Shown piece after piece: positions 61,702 to 64,000 of a stretch of DNA of 64,000 nucleotides. The position numbers and the translations under genes are program-made. The DNA comes from Actinoplanes philippinensis (lineage in GTDB: Bacteria > Actinomycetota > Actinomycetes > Mycobacteriales > Micromonosporaceae). The stretch spans positions 558,001-622,000 of the forward strand of contig NZ_FONV01000001.1 of NCBI RefSeq assembly GCF_900113015.1, written 5' to 3'. Numbering within the stretch: the stretch's first letter is position 1; every line of letters starts with the position of its first letter. The notes beneath the pieces were generated by a model. That model worked only from the letters and a program-made list of their open reading frames with translations. It was not told where the DNA came from and searched no databases.

Positions 61702-61741
61702 GGATCAGGCCGCGGTGGCGCCGGACGTGCCGAACCGCTGA
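61702..61741 (+). repeat. 40-bp direct repeat, copy 2
   Basis: Identical to 61638-61677. Here the sequence, read on the minus strand, codes the last residues (QRFGTSGATAA) and stop of the esterase. Confidence 0.95.
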
Positions 61742-62829
61742 GTCAGCCAGGCGAACAGGTCGGGCAGGACCGCGTTCCAGGTGGTGAAGTTGTGGCCGCC
61801 CGGCCGGTCGGCGACGATCCGGGCGGTGTCCGGCGCGTGCACCAGCGGCGCGAAGGCCCGCAGGTCGCGCAGAGCGGTCCGGTCGTCGAGCCCGGCGGTG
61901 AGGAAGAGGCTCACCGGGGCCGGCCGGGGCCGCCCGATCAGGATCCGCGGGTCGTTGGCCCGGCGCAGCTCCAGATCACCCTCGTAGAGGTCGCCGGTGG
62001 ACCTGTCGATCAGCGGGCGGAAGTAGCCCGCCAGGGAGCCCGCCGCACCGAACCGGTCCGGGTGGCGCAGCGCCAGGTTGACCGCGCAGAAACCGCCCGT
62101 CGAGTAGCCCACCAGCGCCCAGCTCTCCCGGCTCCGCGCGGCCCGGAAGTGACGGTGGACGACCTCCGGCAGGTCGGCCGACAGGTAGGTGTCGGCCCGG
62201 CTGCCGTGCACCGAGTCGACACACTCGCTGTCCCGGCCGCGGACCGGGTCCTGCTCGGCCATCACGGCGATCACCGGGGGCAGCCGCCCGGCGCCGATCG
62301 CCTCGTCCAGCGCGGCGCCGACGCCCACGCTGTCCAGCCAGCTGTAGACGGTGCCGGGGTAGCCGGCCAGGAACATCACCACCGGCAGGTCCCGCCCGTC
62401 GCCGCGGTAGCCGGCCGGCAGGTAGATGTGCGACGGCAGCGCGTAACCGGTGGCGGCGCCGGCCAGGGTCGCCGGGATCACCGTGCCGCGGCCCGGCACG
62501 GCCGGGTGCTCGGCGAGCCAGCGGTCCAGGTCCTCGGCGCCGCCGCCGTCCGCGGACAGTCTCGGCGAGCCGGCCGGGAGCGTCTGGGCGTACGTGTCGC
62601 TGCCCTGCCCGAACAACTCGCCGAACGTGACGTAGAAGTTGGCCTGCTGGTTGATCACCGCGGCCAGGCTCACCAGGAGCAGCAGCTGGACCAGGAGCAG
62701 CCCGATCGCGCGGTGCACGACACGGAAGCGGCCCCGGTCCCAGAACGCGGCGGTGGCCACGGCGGCCGCCACGGTCAGCCCGATCAGCAGGCCGACCACC
62801 CAGCCGCTGGTGATGACGACGCCGCTCAC
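61705..62829 (-). CDS. membrane-anchored esterase (antigen 85-like alpha/beta hydrolase)
   Basis: 374 residues from GTG 62829, which overlaps the stop of the upstream gene (GTGA). Two N-terminal membrane helices (VVGLLIGLTVAAAVATAAF; AIGLLLVQLLLLVSLAAVI), then an esterase-D/antigen-85-like hydrolase: LPVVMFLAGYPG, PPVIAVMAEQDPV, nucleophile serine in VGYSTGGFCAVNLAL, and GGHNFTTW with the catalytic histidine. Cell-surface acyl transfer or ester hydrolysis is likely. Pairing with an MprF-like gene suggests work on membrane lipids. Confidence 0.85.
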   Translation of the reverse strand: MSGVVITSGWVVGLLIGLTVAAAVATAAFWDRGRFRVVHRAIGLLLVQLLLLVSLAAVINQQANFYVTFGELFGQGSDTYAQTLPAGSPRLSADGGGAEDLDRWLAEHPAVPGRGTVIPATLAGAATGYALPSHIYLPAGYRGDGRDLPVVMFLAGYPGTVYSWLDSVGVGAALDEAIGAGRLPPVIAVMAEQDPVRGRDSECVDSVHGSRADTYLSADLPEVVHRHFRAARSRESWALVGYSTGGFCAVNLALRHPDRFGAAGSLAGYFRPLIDRSTGDLYEGDLELRRANDPRILIGRPRPAPVSLFLTAGLDDRTALRDLRAFAPLVHAPDTARIVADRPGGHNFTTWNAVLPDLFAWLTQRFGTSGATAA

Positions 62830-64000
62830 CGGGGGCTCCCGATCGGCGCCCGCTCGCTGTCCAGGGTGGTCACCGGCCGGCGCGGCGACGGCGCCGCGGC
62901 GCGACGGCGGCCCGGGGTCGTCACGAAGCCCTCGGCCATGGCGGCGGCCACCGCGACCCGGGGGAACGACCGGCCCCGCGGGTAGCAGAGGAAGCGGGGC
63001 TGCCAGGTCGGCTGGTACTTCTGGTTCGCCCGGTACAGCGACTCCAGCTGCCACCAGCGTGACAGCAGCTTGAGCAGGCCGTACCACAGGCGCAACAGCG
63101 GCCCGGCGCCGAGCCGCTCGCCACGGGCGAAGGACGACCGGAACATCGCGAAGTTGAGCGACAGACGCTGCACGCCCATCGGCCCGGCGGCCGCCAGCAG
63201 CTCGACGATCATGAACTCGATCAGGCCGTTCGGGCCGTCCGGGGCACGGCGCATCAGGTCGAGCGAGAGACCGCCGGAGCCCCACGGCACGAACCCGAGG
63301 ACGGCCACCGCCCGGCCCTGCTCGTCGCGGGCCTCGACCACCACGTACTCCAGGTCGTCCGGGTGGGCGAACCGGCCGAGGGCCATCGAGAAGCCCCGCT
63401 CGACAGGCCCGTCGCGCCACCGCTCGGCGTGTTCGGCCAGCTCTTCCATGGTGCTCGGGGCGACGTCGCCGACCCGGTGGATGCGCACCTGGTAGCCGGC
63501 CCGCCGGACACGCTGCACGGCCTGGCGTACGGTCCGCATCGGCCGGCCCTCCAGGGTGAACTCGCCGGTGTTCACGATCGCCTCGTCGCCGATCTCCAGC
63601 ACCCGCAGCCCGGCCCGCGCGTAGGCACGTGCCCCGGCCGGCCCGGCGCCGAGCACCGCCGGGGTGCAGCCGTGCGCGGTCGCCTCCGCCAGCCACGCCG
63701 CGATGGCATCCGGCCACTCCGACTGGGCGCCGATCGGGTCGCCGGTGGCCAGGCTCACCCCGTTGACCAGGCGGTGGCAGACGGCCGCCTTGCCGCTGGG
63801 CGAGAAGACCGCGGCCTTGTCCGGGCGCAGCGCGAAATAGCCGAGCGAGTCCTGCTCGCCGTGGGCCGCGAGGAGCTCGCGGACCCGCGCGGCGCCCTCG
63901 CCGTCGTCGTCGGCGACCCGGCGGCTGGGACGCAGGCTCAGCCACGCGGCGAGCACGACCACGGTCGCGCCGGCCAGCCCCACGGTGAACGGGATCCACG
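62826..64000 (-). CDS. MprF-like (DUF2156) aminoacyl-lipid synthase, 5' end outside window
   Basis: 391 codons visible; the frame is open to the window edge. A membrane helix (FTVGLAGATVVVLAAWLSL) leads into the DUF2156 double-GNAT domain: GYFALRPDKAAVFSPSGKAAVCHRLVNGVSLATGDPIG, RGFSMALGRFAHPDDLEYVVVEARDEQG and LSLNFAMFRSSFARGERLGAGPLLRLWY. This domain transfers Lys or Ala from tRNA to phosphatidylglycerol, giving resistance to cationic peptides. A GTG at 63983 exists but more membrane helices are expected upstream, so the start probably lies beyond 64000. Confidence 0.88.
   Translation of the reverse strand, partial: WIPFTVGLAGATVVVLAAWLSLRPSRRVADDDGEGAARVRELLAAHGEQDSLGYFALRPDKAAVFSPSGKAAVCHRLVNGVSLATGDPIGAQSEWPDAIAAWLAEATAHGCTPAVLGAGPAGARAYARAGLRVLEIGDEAIVNTGEFTLEGRPMRTVRQAVQRVRRAGYQVRIHRVGDVAPSTMEELAEHAERWRDGPVERGFSMALGRFAHPDDLEYVVVEARDEQGRAVAVLGFVPWGSGGLSLDLMRRAPDGPNGLIEFMIVELLAAAGPMGVQRLSLNFAMFRSSFARGERLGAGPLLRLWYGLLKLLSRWWQLESLYRANQKYQPTWQPRFLCYPRGRSFPRVAVAAAMAEGFVTTPGRRRAAAPSPRRPVTTLDSERAPIGSPR

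Overview
The window is very GC-rich with frequent GTG/TTG starts, AfsR/SARP-type and large LuxR-type regulators, secreted carbohydrate and lipid hydrolases and an MprF-like enzyme. This points to a filamentous actinomycete, most likely Micromonosporaceae (Actinoplanes-like); the family is my inference from gene content, not from a marker gene.

Layout. (1) 1-6423, minus strand: a TPR/proline-rich/Fn3 protein, a membrane-anchored Fn3 protein, a MoxR AAA+ ATPase and a DUF58 protein (cut by the left edge), probably one operon. (2) 6584-6671: tRNA-Leu(GAG). A 30-bp piece of its 3' end (6640-6669) recurs with one mismatch at 29102-29131. The 22.5 kb between them is an integrated genomic island: an AbrB-like protein and tyrosine integrase at the tRNA end, then almost only defence-type genes, with visibly lower GC than the flanks. 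(3) Right of the island: decayed serine-recombinase sequence, a DUF234-type ATPase, an LRR protein, three tandem paralogous membrane proteins, a subtilisin-like protease, and a stretch of regulators mixed with gene debris (GNAT, SARP and CheB remnants, a 3'-truncated SARP overlapping a LuxR-type regulator). (4) 40500-54646: PilZ protein, a TIR/coiled-coil/WD40 protein, a DUF4097-like protein with an ABC ATPase lacking its signature motif, a full AfsR-like regulator, secreted hydrolase plus GH26 mannanase, a DUF4232 lipoprotein and a secreted EEP phosphatase. (5) 54758-64000: a DUF4132 protein, then a LuxR regulator, small membrane protein, hairpin, ABC ATPase, permease, second small membrane protein and M50-like metalloprotease, and finally an MprF-like synthase with an esterase on the other strand.

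Main result. The island carries two defence modules separated by a regulatory cassette. Module 1 (8722-21705) resembles DISARM: drmA-like helicase and drmB-like DUF1998 protein, a degenerate helicase-like protein in the drmE position and an amino-methyltransferase facing them. There is no PLD nuclease (drmC); instead the operon starts with a coiled-coil plus RNase J/CPSF-type beta-CASP metallo-beta-lactamase protein. I know of no described DISARM type with this nuclease. Module 2 (24717-28915) is a Hachiman-like pair, a putative DUF1837/HamA-type nuclease and a HamB-type SF2 helicase joined by a TAGTG overlap. Between them lie a sigma-factor-like protein, an XRE-like protein and an ImmA/IrrE metallopeptidase, which may control induction.

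All function calls are from reading motifs by eye; no database search was run.
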